Positions 15,500-24,231 are shown, numbered from the stretch's first letter. The stretch is 64,000 nt of DNA from Pseudomonas khavaziana (GCF_019145205.1 NZ_JAHSTT010000006.1:186001-250000), one strand, 5' to 3'. Notes: generated by a model from the letters alone, not told the origin. A program made the numbers and translations.

Positions 15500-16690
15500 A
15501 TGCAAGTGCTTGAGCGGCGTAAAGCGATGGCGATCCCGCCGCTGTTACGGCTGGCCTTCCGGCCTTTTTTCCTTGCCGGCTGCCTGTTTGCGGTATTGGC
15601 CATTGCGCTGTGGCTGGCAGCCTTCGGCGGTTCGATTTCCCACTGGACTCCCGCAGGCGGTTGGCTGGGCTGGCATCGGCATGAACTGCTGTTCGGCTTC
15701 GGGCTGGCGATCATTGCAGGTTTTTTGCTGACGGCGGTGCAGACCTGGACCAGTCGCCCCGGGCTCAGCGGCAAGCCGCTGGCTGCCCTGGCGCTGTTGT
15801 GGCTGTGCGCACGGGCGGCCTGGTTGCTCAATGCGCCCTGGCCGCTGCTCATGGTGCTGGAATTGGCATTCCCACTGGCGGTGGCGTTGCTCATGGGGTT
15901 GAGCCTGTGGAAGGTGCGACAGAAACGTAACTATCCGATTGTGATGGTGTTGCTGTTGTTAGCCGTGGCCGATGGGTTGTCGCTTTATGGCGTACGCGAA
16001 GGCCATGAAGGCTGGCAGCGCCAAGGCGTACTGGCGGGCATCTGGCTGGTGGCAGCGATGATGGGGTTGGTCGGCGGGCGGGTCATTCCGTTTTTCACCC
16101 AGCGTGGTCTCGGTCGGGTCGAGGGAGTTGCTCCATGGCCGTGGCTGGACGGGGTGTTGTTGATCGGTGCGCCGCTGGTTGCGTTGCTGTATGCAGCGGG
16201 GCCGGCCCTCACCCCCAATGTCTGGGTGGGCCTGCTGTTCGCGGTGTTGGCGGCGGGGCATCTGGTGCGCCTGGTTCGCTGGCATGATCGGGCACTCTGG
16301 CGCGTGCCGTTGTTGTGGTCGCTGCACCTGGCCTATGGCTGGTTGGCAGTGGCGTGCCTGGGCATGGCGCTGTGGCATCTCGGCGTGCCGGTCAACCCGA
16401 GCCTGGCGGTGCATTGCCTGACGATCGGTGCCATGGGGGGGTTGGTGCTGGCGATGATTGCACGGGTCAGCCTGGGGCATACCGGTCGGCCACTTGAGCC
16501 GCCCTCGGGCATGACCCTGGCGTTCATCTTGCTCAATCTGGCGTGTCTCAGCCGGGTTGTGTTGATTGTGGTCCTGCCCTTGCCGGCGCTGTGGCTGGCC
16601 GGCCTGTGCTGGGCGCTGGCGTTTGCATTGTACGCCTGGCGTTACGGGCCGATGCTGCTGCGCACTCGGGTTGACGGTCATCCGGGTTGA
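15500..16690 (+). CDS. nnrS: Heme- and copper-containing membrane protein NnrS
   Basis: 396-residue integral membrane protein with about 12 helices. It matches the NnrS family, which lowers nitrosative damage, in part by preventing build-up of dinitrosyl-iron complexes. Family landmarks include LRLAFRPFFLAG near the N-terminus, WHRHELLFGFG, and FFTQRGLG, with several conserved membrane histidines. AGAGGAG lies seven bases upstream of the ATG. It appears to be under NorR and sigma-54 control and is followed after 25 bp by another membrane protein gene. Confidence 0.92.
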   Translation: MQVLERRKAMAIPPLLRLAFRPFFLAGCLFAVLAIALWLAAFGGSISHWTPAGGWLGWHRHELLFGFGLAIIAGFLLTAVQTWTSRPGLSGKPLAALALLWLCARAAWLLNAPWPLLMVLELAFPLAVALLMGLSLWKVRQKRNYPIVMVLLLLAVADGLSLYGVREGHEGWQRQGVLAGIWLVAAMMGLVGGRVIPFFTQRGLGRVEGVAPWPWLDGVLLIGAPLVALLYAAGPALTPNVWVGLLFAVLAAGHLVRLVRWHDRALWRVPLLWSLHLAYGWLAVACLGMALWHLGVPVNPSLAVHCLTIGAMGGLVLAMIARVSLGHTGRPLEPPSGMTLAFILLNLACLSRVVLIVVLPLPALWLAGLCWALAFALYAWRYGPMLLRTRVDGHPG

Positions 16691-16715
16691 GCCGGCGAAT
16701 GAATGGAGGTGGACA

Positions 16716-17156
16716 GTGATATACCCTTTTTTGCTGGTGACCCACTTGCTCGCGGCAATCGCCTTCATTGGTACGTTGTTTTTCGAAGTGGTGATCTGGC
16801 ATCACGCCCGCCAGCAGTTGCCGGATGCGCCACAGTCGACGGCCGATCAGGCCATTGCCCTGCGCTCGCGCAAGGTCCTGCATGGCGTGGTGGTGCTGTT
16901 GTATGGCGCCGGCATCAGTCTGGCGTGGCAGTACCGGGGCGCCTTGAGCCAGCCGCTGGCCAGCAGTCTTGGCACGTTGTTGAGCCTGAAGATCCTGTTG
17001 GCCCTGAGCATCATCGGGCATTATTTGCTGTTGGCCTATTGGCTGAAAAACGCTCGGCTGAGCGCTCAGCGGGCAAGCTGGATTCGCCGCAGCATCCTCG
17101 GGCACATGGTGTTGATCGTGATCCTCGCCAAGGCCATGTTTTATTGGCAGGGCTGA
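16716..17156 (+). CDS. Four-helix membrane protein, CopD-like, linked to nnrS
   Basis: 146-residue hydrophobic protein with four predicted helices (about 3-25, 46-68, 79-98 and 120-143) and histidines near helix ends (TH in helix 1, WHH after it, LHG in helix 2, GH in helix 3). This resembles small CopD-like or DUF membrane proteins that bind heme or copper, but I cannot name the family with certainty. The GTG start is supported by GGAGGT five bases upstream. It probably forms an operon with nnrS. A role alongside NnrS in metal or heme handling is inference from position only. Confidence 0.7.
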   Translation: MIYPFLLVTHLLAAIAFIGTLFFEVVIWHHARQQLPDAPQSTADQAIALRSRKVLHGVVVLLYGAGISLAWQYRGALSQPLASSLGTLLSLKILLALSIIGHYLLLAYWLKNARLSAQRASWIRRSILGHMVLIVILAKAMFYWQG

Positions 17157-17231
17157 TCGATAAAGGTGCCCGGCAGACAAAACCCGCGGCAACCGGTGGG
17201 CTGGCGCGGGTGGGTTGCAAGCGGCAATCGA

Positions 17232-17906
17232 TCAGTGCCTGGGGGTCAGGGCGTTTACGAAGAGCACATTGTTTTCCAGGTGGATGTGTTGCATCAGGTC
17301 GTCGCGAAACTCCAGCAGCCCGCGATACAAGGCACGCCAGGTGTTACAGGCATCCGCTGGCGGGGTGATGTTGTTGGTCAGGGCCAGCAGTTCCTCCAGT
17401 GCCTGGCCATGCTGGTCATGTTCGAAACGCAGCACCTGGATCGGCGGGGCGGCTTGGAGGCCGATGCCCTGTTGCAGCATCGGGAAGAGCACTTGTTCTT
17501 CCTTGAGCATGTGGCCTTCGAGTTCTTGTTGAATGTCGGTCAGCAGGTCGGCCAAGCCGTTGGGACAACTGCTGCGCGCCCCGTGGACCTGCTCGACCCG
17601 CCGGGCCAGGCGGATCAGTTCGGGCAGTTGCTCGCGGTGGCGAGCGTGGTAACGCGTGAGGAGGTGAGTGATCAACGCATGCGACGGCTCGTTGCGCCAG
17701 TCAAGTTGGGTTTCGCCGGCGTCTTGCAGGCTGTGCAGAGCCTCGGCAATCAGTGTCGGGTCGAGGTCCTTGCCCAGTGCCGCTTCACGCAGGCTTTTAT
17801 GACCCCCACAACAGAAGTCCAGCTTGAAGGTGTGAAAGATCCGGGTGGCACCGGGAATGTCGCAGGCCAGTTGGCCGAGGCTTTGTTCCAGCAGGGTCTG
17901 GCTCAT
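17232..17906 (-). CDS. ytfE: Di-iron repair of iron centres protein (RIC)
   Basis: 224-residue cytoplasmic di-iron protein of the YtfE/ScdA/DnrN family, which repairs iron-sulfur and iron centres damaged by NO. The ScdA N-terminal domain carries DFCCGG (Cys32, Cys33). The hemerythrin-like domain has the ligand segments THLLTRYHARH, EGHMLKEEQVLF, FEHDQHG and HIHLENNVLF. I use ATG 17906 with AAGGAA five bases upstream; the frame extends eight codons to a TTG. It is divergent from norR, with a sigma-54-type promoter and three NorR-like sites between them. Pseudomonas names include dnrN. Confidence 0.92.
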   Translation of the reverse strand: MSQTLLEQSLGQLACDIPGATRIFHTFKLDFCCGGHKSLREAALGKDLDPTLIAEALHSLQDAGETQLDWRNEPSHALITHLLTRYHARHREQLPELIRLARRVEQVHGARSSCPNGLADLLTDIQQELEGHMLKEEQVLFPMLQQGIGLQAAPPIQVLRFEHDQHGQALEELLALTNNITPPADACNTWRALYRGLLEFRDDLMQHIHLENNVLFVNALTPRH

Positions 17907-17947
17907 CAGGGTTCCTTGATTGTGTTTCAACGGTTCCCCAGCCTTGT

Positions 17948-17963
17948 TGCATCCGGCATGCCA
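17948..17963 (-). promoter_or_regulatory. Sigma-54 type promoter of ytfE
   Basis: On the minus strand TGGCATGCCGGATGCA fits TGGCACG-N4-TTGCW with GG and GC twelve bases apart and two mismatches elsewhere. The transcript would begin near 17937, 31 bases before the ytfE ATG. NorR-like sites are centred about 79, 98 and 117 bp upstream. Confidence 0.65.
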
Positions 17964-18010
17964 TGTTTAATGGATTGATAAATAACGATTAATTATTAGG
18001 TGTGGTGATA

Positions 18011-18059
18011 GTTACCCTGACGCTCTAGGGTGAATGCCACCATAGAGGGTGATGACTAC
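18011..18059. promoter_or_regulatory. Three NorR-like sites between ytfE and norR
   Basis: GT-N7-AC at 18011-18021, 18030-18040 and 18049-18059, evenly spaced at 19 bp. The last overlaps the norR start codons. They are placed as enhancers for the ytfE sigma-54 promoter and could also let NorR repress its own gene, as known for E. coli norR. Confidence 0.7.
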
Positions 18060-19590
18060 CATGCTGCGAGAAAGCCTGGCCGCCGACTTGATCGTCGAGT
18101 TGCCCAATGCCGTACGGTTCCAACGCCTGGTCCAGACCCTGCGCGAATATTTCAACAGCGGTGCCGTGGGCTTGCTGCGCCTGGATGAAGACAGCCTCAG
18201 GCCTGTCGCGACAGTGGGGTTGGTGCACGAAGCGTTGGGGCGCCGATTTGTCATCGCTCAGCATCCTCGACTGGCTGCGATCATGGCGTCGCGCGAGCCG
18301 ACGTGGTTCGAGCCGGACAGCCGCCTGCCGGACCCCTACGACGGCTTGCTCGACAACCACGTGGGAGAACCGTTGCCGGTGCATGACTGCATGGGTGTGA
18401 GCCTCTACGTGGAGGGGCGCATCTGGGGCGCCATCACCCTCGATGCGTTGCATGCCGGCACCTTCGACAGCCAGGCGCGGGAGGAACTCAAGCGTTGCAC
18501 CTTGCAGATCGAAGCCGCCGTGCGCGTCACCCGTCTCGAACAGGAAAACCGCAGCTTGCGCTTGTCCCGCAGCGGCCTTCAAGACGTGCGCTTGCCCGCC
18601 GATGAAGGCGAAATCCTCGGCCAGAGCGAGGCGTTGCACCAGTTGCTCAATGAGCTGGATGTACTGGCCGATTCCGACCTGCCGGTGTTGCTGTTGGGCG
18701 AGACAGGTGTCGGCAAAGAGTTGTTCGCCCGGCGCCTGCATCGTTTGTCGGGGCGCAGCCACAAGCCGTTGATACAGGTCAATTGCGCCGCCTTGCCGGA
18801 ATCCTTGGCAGAAAGCGAGTTGTTCGGGCACGTCAAGGGCGCCTTTTCCGGCGCCACCAGTGACCGCGCCGGACGTTTCGATGCGGCCAACGGCGGCACA
18901 CTGTTTCTTGATGAAGTCGGTGAGTTGCCGCTAAGCGTGCAGGCCAAGCTGTTGCGCGCATTGCAAAACGGCGAGATCCAGCGGCTGGGGGCGGATAAAC
19001 CGTTGCACGTGGATGTACGGATCATCGCCGCGACCAACCGGCACCTGCCCGACAGCATCCGCGATGGTCTGTTCAGGGCTGACCTGTATCACCGGCTCTC
19101 GGTGTACCCGGTGCCGATTCCGCCTCTGCGCGAGCGCGGTAACGATGTGCTGATGCTCGCCGGGCATTTCCTCGAACTCAATCGGGCACGGCTCGGCTTG
19201 CGCGGTTTGCGCTTGTCGCCCGCGGCCGAGCGGGCCTTGCTGGCCTATACCTGGCCGGGCAATGTGCGCGAACTGGAACATGTGATCAGTCGCGCTGCGT
19301 TGAAGCAACTCAGCCGCGGTACCAGTCGCGCGCTGATCATGACGCTGGAGGCGCAAATCCTTGATCTTGACAGTGCGATGGGGGCATCGGGAATGCTCGT
19401 CGAGCGCTCGCTGGAGCTGATGCCTGATGCGCCGTTCCAGGCCTTGGGCGCTGCGGTGGATGACTGCCAGCGCGAAAAAATTCTTCACGCCCTGAGTCTT
19501 TCTGCCCAGAACTGGGCGGGCGCCGCACGGCTGCTGGACGTCGACCCCAGCAACCTGCACAAACTGGCCCGGCGTCTTGGCTTGAAGTAA
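18052..19590 (+). CDS. norR: NO-sensing sigma-54 activator NorR
   Basis: About 512-residue bacterial enhancer-binding protein. An N-terminal GAF domain (about 10-170) with the segment PDPYDGLLDNHVGEPLPVHD is that of NorR, which binds NO at a non-heme iron. The AAA+ domain has Walker A GETGVGKE (near 217), the sigma-54 loop GAFSGA (near 263-268, Ser in place of Thr as in some NorR/FhpR) and RADLYHRLSVYPV. A Fis-type HTH ends the chain. Start is uncertain among GTG 18049, ATG 18052 and ATG 18061; all give the same protein within four residues. Confidence 0.93.
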   Translation: MTTMLRESLAADLIVELPNAVRFQRLVQTLREYFNSGAVGLLRLDEDSLRPVATVGLVHEALGRRFVIAQHPRLAAIMASREPTWFEPDSRLPDPYDGLLDNHVGEPLPVHDCMGVSLYVEGRIWGAITLDALHAGTFDSQAREELKRCTLQIEAAVRVTRLEQENRSLRLSRSGLQDVRLPADEGEILGQSEALHQLLNELDVLADSDLPVLLLGETGVGKELFARRLHRLSGRSHKPLIQVNCAALPESLAESELFGHVKGAFSGATSDRAGRFDAANGGTLFLDEVGELPLSVQAKLLRALQNGEIQRLGADKPLHVDVRIIAATNRHLPDSIRDGLFRADLYHRLSVYPVPIPPLRERGNDVLMLAGHFLELNRARLGLRGLRLSPAAERALLAYTWPGNVRELEHVISRAALKQLSRGTSRALIMTLEAQILDLDSAMGASGMLVERSLELMPDAPFQALGAAVDDCQREKILHALSLSAQNWAGAARLLDVDPSNLHKLARRLGLK

Positions 19591-19609
19591 GCCGTGGCGG
19601 CGCCGCCTG

Positions 19610-19623
19610 TTGATGGCGATCAA
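19610..19623 (+). promoter_or_regulatory. ANR/DNR box upstream of the pdxH-like gene
   Basis: TTGATGGCGATCAA is a perfect TTGAT-N4-ATCAA site in the 89 bp between norR and pdxH. It should place a start near 19658, about 22 bases before the ATG. It probably drives pdxH, and possibly moaB-moeA by readthrough. Confidence 0.88.
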
Positions 19624-19679
19624 GGTGAGGTCAGCCAGTGGCTTGCACACTGGGCCAAATCCCCACAGAGATCACCGTT

Positions 19680-20327
19680 ATGCCACTTTCCCTGGCTCAG
19701 ATGCGCCGTAACTACACCCTCAACGGTCTGCTGGATGAGGCTGCGCCGGACGATCCACTGGCCATGTTCCGCCAATGGCTGCAGCAAGCGCGTGACACCG
19801 AATGTGCGCCTGTCGAGGCCAACAGCATGATGTTGGCGACGGTCGACAGTGACGGGCAACCGCACTGCCGGGTCCTGCTGCTCAAGGGCTTGAGCGACGA
19901 TGGCTTCACGTTTTTCGGCAATTACCAGAGCGACAAAGGCCTGCAACTGGCCGCTAACCCGAATGCCGCCATGACGTTTTTCTGGCCAGGTCTGGAGCGT
20001 CAGGTGCGCATTGAAGGCCAGGTATCCAGGCTCGATCCGCAACTCTCGGATGCCTACTTCGACTCCCGCTCAGTGGCTAGCCGCCTGGGCGCCTGGGCTT
20101 CACCGCAAAGCCAGCCGCTGGCCAGCCGGGCAGCGCTGGATTCGCGTTTGGCCGAAACCATCAAGCGTTTCGTTGGCCAGGCCGTGCCGCGACCGCAGCA
20201 CTGGGGTGGTTACTGCCTGCGCCCGGCACGCCTGGAGTTCTGGCAGGGGCGTGCCGATCGCCTGCATGATCGACTCGACTATCGTTTGCAGAACGGCGAA
20301 TGGTGTCGCCGCCGCCTGGCGCCTTGA
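19680..20327 (+). CDS. pdxH: Pyridoxamine 5'-phosphate oxidase-like flavoprotein
   Basis: 215 residues, the full length of PdxH. It has the family N-terminus MRRNYTLNGL, FMN/PLP segments RVLLLK, LERQVRIEG and FWQGRADRLHDR, and the diagnostic C-terminus RRLAP. PdxH oxidises pyridoxamine/pyridoxine phosphate to PLP with oxygen. One FMN-loop position differs from E. coli: SRK is SDK here, so the Arg is replaced by Asp. It sits inside the denitrification island behind a perfect ANR/DNR box, so it is likely an anaerobically induced paralog rather than the housekeeping enzyme; that is inference. Start chosen for length; the upstream frame adds 14 residues. Confidence 0.82.
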   Translation: MPLSLAQMRRNYTLNGLLDEAAPDDPLAMFRQWLQQARDTECAPVEANSMMLATVDSDGQPHCRVLLLKGLSDDGFTFFGNYQSDKGLQLAANPNAAMTFFWPGLERQVRIEGQVSRLDPQLSDAYFDSRSVASRLGAWASPQSQPLASRAALDSRLAETIKRFVGQAVPRPQHWGGYCLRPARLEFWQGRADRLHDRLDYRLQNGEWCRRRLAP

Positions 20328-20427
20328 GTCTGCATTCGCCCTGTGGAGGTACCTCGTTGGAGGAATAGGCCGGGCGGCGATTCCGGTTCAGGCTTGGCCA
20401 AACCCTCATCTACGGGAAGGCTTTTAT

Positions 20428-20982
20428 ATGGCCCATTTGGCGCAACGCACCTTTATTCCCCTGAACATCGCCGTGCTGACCATCAGCGATACACGCACCT
20501 TTGACACCGATACCTCGGGGCAGACCCTGGCTGGCTTGCTGCAGACCGCCGGCCATGTGCTGATCGACCGGGCGCTGGTCAAGGACGACATTTATCAGAT
20601 TCGCGCCATTGTTTCCCGGTGGATCGCCGACCCCCAGGTGCAAGTGGTATTGATGACCGGCGGCACCGGTTTCACCGTGCGCGACAACACGCCGCAAGCA
20701 GTCCTGCCATTGCTCGACAAACAGGTGGAAGGCTTTGGCGAACTGTTCCGCCAGGTCTCCCTGGCGGAAATCGGCATGTCCAGCTTGCAGTCGCGGGCCC
20801 TGGCTGGAATGAGCAATGGGGTTTTGGTGTGTTGCGTCCCGGGTTCGCCAGGGGCGTGCCGGACAGCCTGGAACATGATCCTGCTGGAACAGTTGGACAG
20901 CCGCACCGGCCCCTGCAATTTCGCCCCGCATTTGAAACCGCAGCCGCAACAAGGCAATGAAGCCTGCGAGACGCGCTCATGA
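20428..20982 (+). CDS. moaB: Molybdenum cofactor biosynthesis protein B
   Basis: 184-residue MoaB/MogA-family protein that adenylylates molybdopterin before metal insertion. Landmarks are AVLTISDTRTFDTDTSG, LMTGGTGFTVRDNTP, and the C-terminal PGSPGACRTAW. ATG 20428 is the first one with GGGAAGG upstream at a suitable distance; the long upstream frame is pdxH read out of frame. Its stop overlaps the moeA start as ATGA. The pair makes the molybdenum cofactor needed by NarG. Confidence 0.92.
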   Translation: MAHLAQRTFIPLNIAVLTISDTRTFDTDTSGQTLAGLLQTAGHVLIDRALVKDDIYQIRAIVSRWIADPQVQVVLMTGGTGFTVRDNTPQAVLPLLDKQVEGFGELFRQVSLAEIGMSSLQSRALAGMSNGVLVCCVPGSPGACRTAWNMILLEQLDSRTGPCNFAPHLKPQPQQGNEACETRS

Positions 20983-22214
20983 CCGCTGGAGTGTGCGACC
21001 TCGGTCATCTGATGCCGGTGGACGAGGCCATCCAGCGTTTGTTGGATCAGGCCCCGACACCCCCGTTGGCGCAAATGATCGGCCTGGATCAAGCCTTGGG
21101 ACGAGTGCTGGCAACCGACATTCATTCCCCGGTGAACCTGCCGGCCTGGGACAACAGCGCCATGGACGGCTATGCGCTCCGGGCAGCCGACCTACCATCC
21201 CAGGGGGGGTACTTGCCCATTGGTGGGCGAATTGCGGCCGGGGATCAAGCCGGCTCGCCGTTGCTCGCCCAGCAGACGGTGCAGATTTTCACCGGCGCGC
21301 CATTGCCTGCGGGCGCCGATACAGTCGTGCCGCAAGAGCGCTGCCGGATCGACGGCGAGCGCATCTGGTTCCCGTCCGTCAGTGCGGGCGATCACGTGCG
21401 CAAGGAGGGTGAAGAGGTTCGCCGTGGGGACCTGTTGCTCAAGGCCGGCAAGCGCTTGCGTGCACAAGAATTGGGCTTGCTGGCTGGCGCAGGCGTGGCG
21501 CGGGTCGCGGTTCATCGACCGTTGCAAGTGTGCTTGCTCAGCAGCGGCAATGAGCTGCGCGAGCCGGGCGATGCCTTGGCGCGGGGGCAGATTTGCAACA
21601 GTAACCGCTATTGCCTGTCTGCGTTGCTGCGCGGCTGGGGCGTGGAGGTGCACGACTATGGCGTCATGGCAGATGAGTTGGCGGCCAGCCGCGATGCCTT
21701 GAGCCTGGCGTCGTCGGAGTGCGATTTGCTGCTCAGTTCCGGTGGTGTGTCGGTCGGCGAGGAGGACCATCTCAAACGGGCGATTGAGGAGCTGGGTAGC
21801 CTGGATTTCTGGCGGCTGGCCATTCAGCCGGGTAAACCCCTGGCCTTTGGCGAAGTCGCCGGCAAACCCTGGATCGGTATGCCGGGCAATCCTTCGGCGG
21901 CCCTGATTACCGCGTTGGTGGTCGTGCGGCCGTTCCTGCTCCGGGCGCAGGGCGTCACGGACGTGATGCCTGTGCCATTGGCCGTGCCGGCCGGGTTCGA
22001 CTGGTTGCAACGCAACAAACGCCGTCAGTACCTGCGGGCCAGGCTGACACCCGCTGCCGACGGCCGTTTGAGCGTGGCGCTGCACCCTCAGCAAAGTTCG
22101 GCAATGTTGACCGCTGCGTGCTGGGCCGACGGGTTGGCCGTGATCGAGTGCGAGCAGCAAGTGCTCAAGCACGACAGCGTGATGTTCCTGTCCTTCGCCG
22201 ACCTGATGCATTGA
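20979..22214 (+). CDS. moeA: Molybdopterin molybdenumtransferase
   Basis: 411-residue MoeA, which inserts molybdate into adenylylated molybdopterin. Domain order is the usual N-terminal MoeA_N (MPVDEAIQRLL, WDNSAMDGYAL, FTGAPLPAGADTVVPQE), the MoCF-binding core (LLSSGGVSVGEEDHLK, GMPGNPSAAL) and the C-terminal domain (LRARLTP). It overlaps moaB by 4 bp. P. aeruginosa has the same moaB1-moeA1-U32 peptidase neighbourhood near nar genes. Confidence 0.94.
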   Translation: MTAGVCDLGHLMPVDEAIQRLLDQAPTPPLAQMIGLDQALGRVLATDIHSPVNLPAWDNSAMDGYALRAADLPSQGGYLPIGGRIAAGDQAGSPLLAQQTVQIFTGAPLPAGADTVVPQERCRIDGERIWFPSVSAGDHVRKEGEEVRRGDLLLKAGKRLRAQELGLLAGAGVARVAVHRPLQVCLLSSGNELREPGDALARGQICNSNRYCLSALLRGWGVEVHDYGVMADELAASRDALSLASSECDLLLSSGGVSVGEEDHLKRAIEELGSLDFWRLAIQPGKPLAFGEVAGKPWIGMPGNPSAALITALVVVRPFLLRAQGVTDVMPVPLAVPAGFDWLQRNKRRQYLRARLTPAADGRLSVALHPQQSSAMLTAACWADGLAVIECEQQVLKHDSVMFLSFADLMH

Positions 22215-22220
22215 TCGCAA

Positions 22221-22234
22221 TTGATTGTCGTCAA
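22221..22234 (+). promoter_or_regulatory. ANR/DNR box and promoter of ubiUVT
   Basis: TTGATTGTCGTCAA matches the FNR-type consensus with one change. TAGACT at 22256-22261 serves as a -10, giving a start near 22268, 41 bp from the box centre. The ubiU ATG is 67 bases further on. Confidence 0.87.
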
Positions 22235-22334
22235 GGCCATGGCGGCTGGTCTAGCTAGACTGGCAGCGCCTTTCTGATCGGTGCACTAGCGATCCCGGGC
22301 GAGAGTCAAGACGCGTTTTTCATGAGGATTACCC

Positions 22335-23330
22335 ATGCAACTGGTTTGTCCGGCAGGGAATCTGCCTGCGCTTAAAGCGGCGGTGCGCGAAGGCGCGGAT
22401 GCCGTCTATGTCGGTTTTCGCGATGACACCAACGCCCGGCACTTTGCCGGCCTGAATATGGATGACAAGCAGTTCGACGCTGCGGTCGCCCACATCCGTC
22501 AGCACCAACGCAAACTCTACGTCGCGGTGAATACCTACCCGCAACCCAAGGGCTGGGAACGCTGGCAGCGGGCGGTCGATCGGGCTGCCGATTTCGGCGT
22601 GGACGCGCTGATCGCCGCCGATCCCGGGGTGCTCAACTATGCCAGCCAGCGGCACCCGCAACTGGCGTTGCACCTGTCGGTCCAGGGCTCGGCCACCCAC
22701 GCTGCGGCGCTGCAGTTTTACGCCCAGCGCTACGGTATCCGGCGTGCGGTGCTGCCACGGGTGCTGTCGTTGGCGCAGGTGCGTCAGGTCGCCGCCACCA
22801 GCCCGGTGCCGATCGAAGTGTTTGGCTTTGGCAGCTTGTGCATCATGGCCGAGGGGCGTTGCCACCTGTCCTCCTACATCACCGGCGAGTCGCCGAACCT
22901 GTGCGGTGTCTGTTCGCCGGCCAAGGCTGTGCGTTGGAGTGAAGACGCCCAAGGCTTGAGCGCGCGCCTCAGCGAAGTACTGATTGATCGCTATACCTCT
23001 GACGAGCCGGCCGGTTACCCAACGTTGTGCAAGGGCCGCTTTCTGGTCGACGGCAAACGCTTTCATGCGCTGGAGGAGCCCACCAGCCTCGACACCCTCG
23101 ACTTGCTCCCTGAGCTGAGCGCCATCGGCGTCGAGGCGGTAAAAATCGAAGGTCGCCAACGCAGCCCGGCCTATGTCGAGCAAGTCACCCGTGTCTGGCG
23201 GGCCGCACTCGATGCCCATCGCGGCTCACCGGGCAGTTTCCAGGTCAAGGCGCAATGGCGCCAGGTGCTGGCTGGTTTGTCCGAAGGCAGCCAGACCACC
23301 CTGGGTGCTTATCATCGATCGTGGCAATGA
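22335..23330 (+). CDS. ubiU: O2-independent ubiquinone hydroxylation protein UbiU
   Basis: 331-residue peptidase-U32-family protein. UbiU and UbiV form an Fe-S heterodimer that hydroxylates the ubiquinone ring without oxygen. Cluster cysteines are in GSLCIMAEGRCHLSSY (about 169 and 176), NLCGVC (about 193) and PTLCKGR (about 232). The N-terminus MQLVCPAGNLPALKAAVREG is typical. It is first in the ubiU-ubiV-ubiT set; these genes are needed for denitrifying growth in P. aeruginosa. Confidence 0.93.
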   Translation: MQLVCPAGNLPALKAAVREGADAVYVGFRDDTNARHFAGLNMDDKQFDAAVAHIRQHQRKLYVAVNTYPQPKGWERWQRAVDRAADFGVDALIAADPGVLNYASQRHPQLALHLSVQGSATHAAALQFYAQRYGIRRAVLPRVLSLAQVRQVAATSPVPIEVFGFGSLCIMAEGRCHLSSYITGESPNLCGVCSPAKAVRWSEDAQGLSARLSEVLIDRYTSDEPAGYPTLCKGRFLVDGKRFHALEEPTSLDTLDLLPELSAIGVEAVKIEGRQRSPAYVEQVTRVWRAALDAHRGSPGSFQVKAQWRQVLAGLSEGSQTTLGAYHRSWQ

Positions 23331-23340
23331 GGGACAGAAC

Positions 23341-24231
23341 ATGAAGCTCAGCCTTGGACCGGTCCTGTTTTATTGGGATAAAGAGCAACTCAGCAACTTT
23401 TACGCCGAGATGTCGGCCTTGCCCCTGGACGTGATTTATCTGGGGGAAACCGTGTGTTCGAAACGTCGGGCTTTTTCACTGGATCAATGGCTGGGGCTGG
23501 GGCGCGAATTGCAGGCCTGCAGCCAGGCGCAATTGGTGATCTCCAGCCTGACGCTGATCGAGGCCGCGTCCGAACTTTCCAGTCTGCGGCGGCTCTGCGA
23601 CAACGGCCAACTGCTGGTGGAAGCCAATGACATGGGCGCGGTGCAGTTTCTGGCTGAACGCAAGTTGCCGTTCGTGGGCGGCCCGGCGCTCAACCTGTAC
23701 AACGGGCATGCGCTGGCGCAATTGCTCGACTGCGGCATGACCCGCTGGGTACCGCCGGTGGAATGTTCGGCAGCGTTGATCGGCGATGTGATCGAGCAGG
23801 TCCGCGAGCTCGGCCGTGACGTGCCGGAAGTGGAAATCTTCGCCTATGGGCATTTGCCCTTGGCCTATTCCGCCCGCTGCTTTACGGCCCGCGCGGAAGA
23901 CCGGCCGAAGGACGACTGCCAGTTCTGTTGCATCAACTACCCCGATGGCCTGGCGCTGGCCAGCCAGGAAGGGCAGCCGTTGTTCACCCTTAACGGCATT
24001 CAAACGATGTCGGCGCAGGTGACCAATCTGCTGGCCGATTATTCCGGGTTGGTAGCCTGCGGGGCTGATCTGTTACGCCTGAGTCCACGAGCCCAGGGCA
24101 TGAACGAGGTGATCGAGGCGTACCAACGGGTTCGTCTGGGCCAGACACCGCCGCTGTTCGTCGACGGTTGCAATGGTTACTGGCATGGCCAGGCCGGCAT
24201 GCTGCGCGTTGAGGAGGTCGGCCTGTGTTGA
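23341..24231 (+). CDS. ubiV: O2-independent ubiquinone hydroxylation protein UbiV
   Basis: 296-residue U32-family partner of UbiU. Its cluster cysteines appear in GETVCSKRR (about 39) and RCFTARAEDRPKDDCQFCC (about 180, 193 and 197). The ATG at 23341 follows GAGGGACAG and lies 10 bp after ubiU; the extra 56 codons of open frame upstream overlap ubiU and are not part of it. The end overlaps the ubiT start by 7 bp. Confidence 0.93.
   Translation: MKLSLGPVLFYWDKEQLSNFYAEMSALPLDVIYLGETVCSKRRAFSLDQWLGLGRELQACSQAQLVISSLTLIEAASELSSLRRLCDNGQLLVEANDMGAVQFLAERKLPFVGGPALNLYNGHALAQLLDCGMTRWVPPVECSAALIGDVIEQVRELGRDVPEVEIFAYGHLPLAYSARCFTARAEDRPKDDCQFCCINYPDGLALASQEGQPLFTLNGIQTMSAQVTNLLADYSGLVACGADLLRLSPRAQGMNEVIEAYQRVRLGQTPPLFVDGCNGYWHGQAGMLRVEEVGLC

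Noticed and set aside
17157..17231. Bidirectional terminator (ACCCGCG with CGCGGGT) between the CopD-like gene and ytfE
   Set aside because: Stem of seven with a 16-base loop and no T tract on either side; too weak to list.
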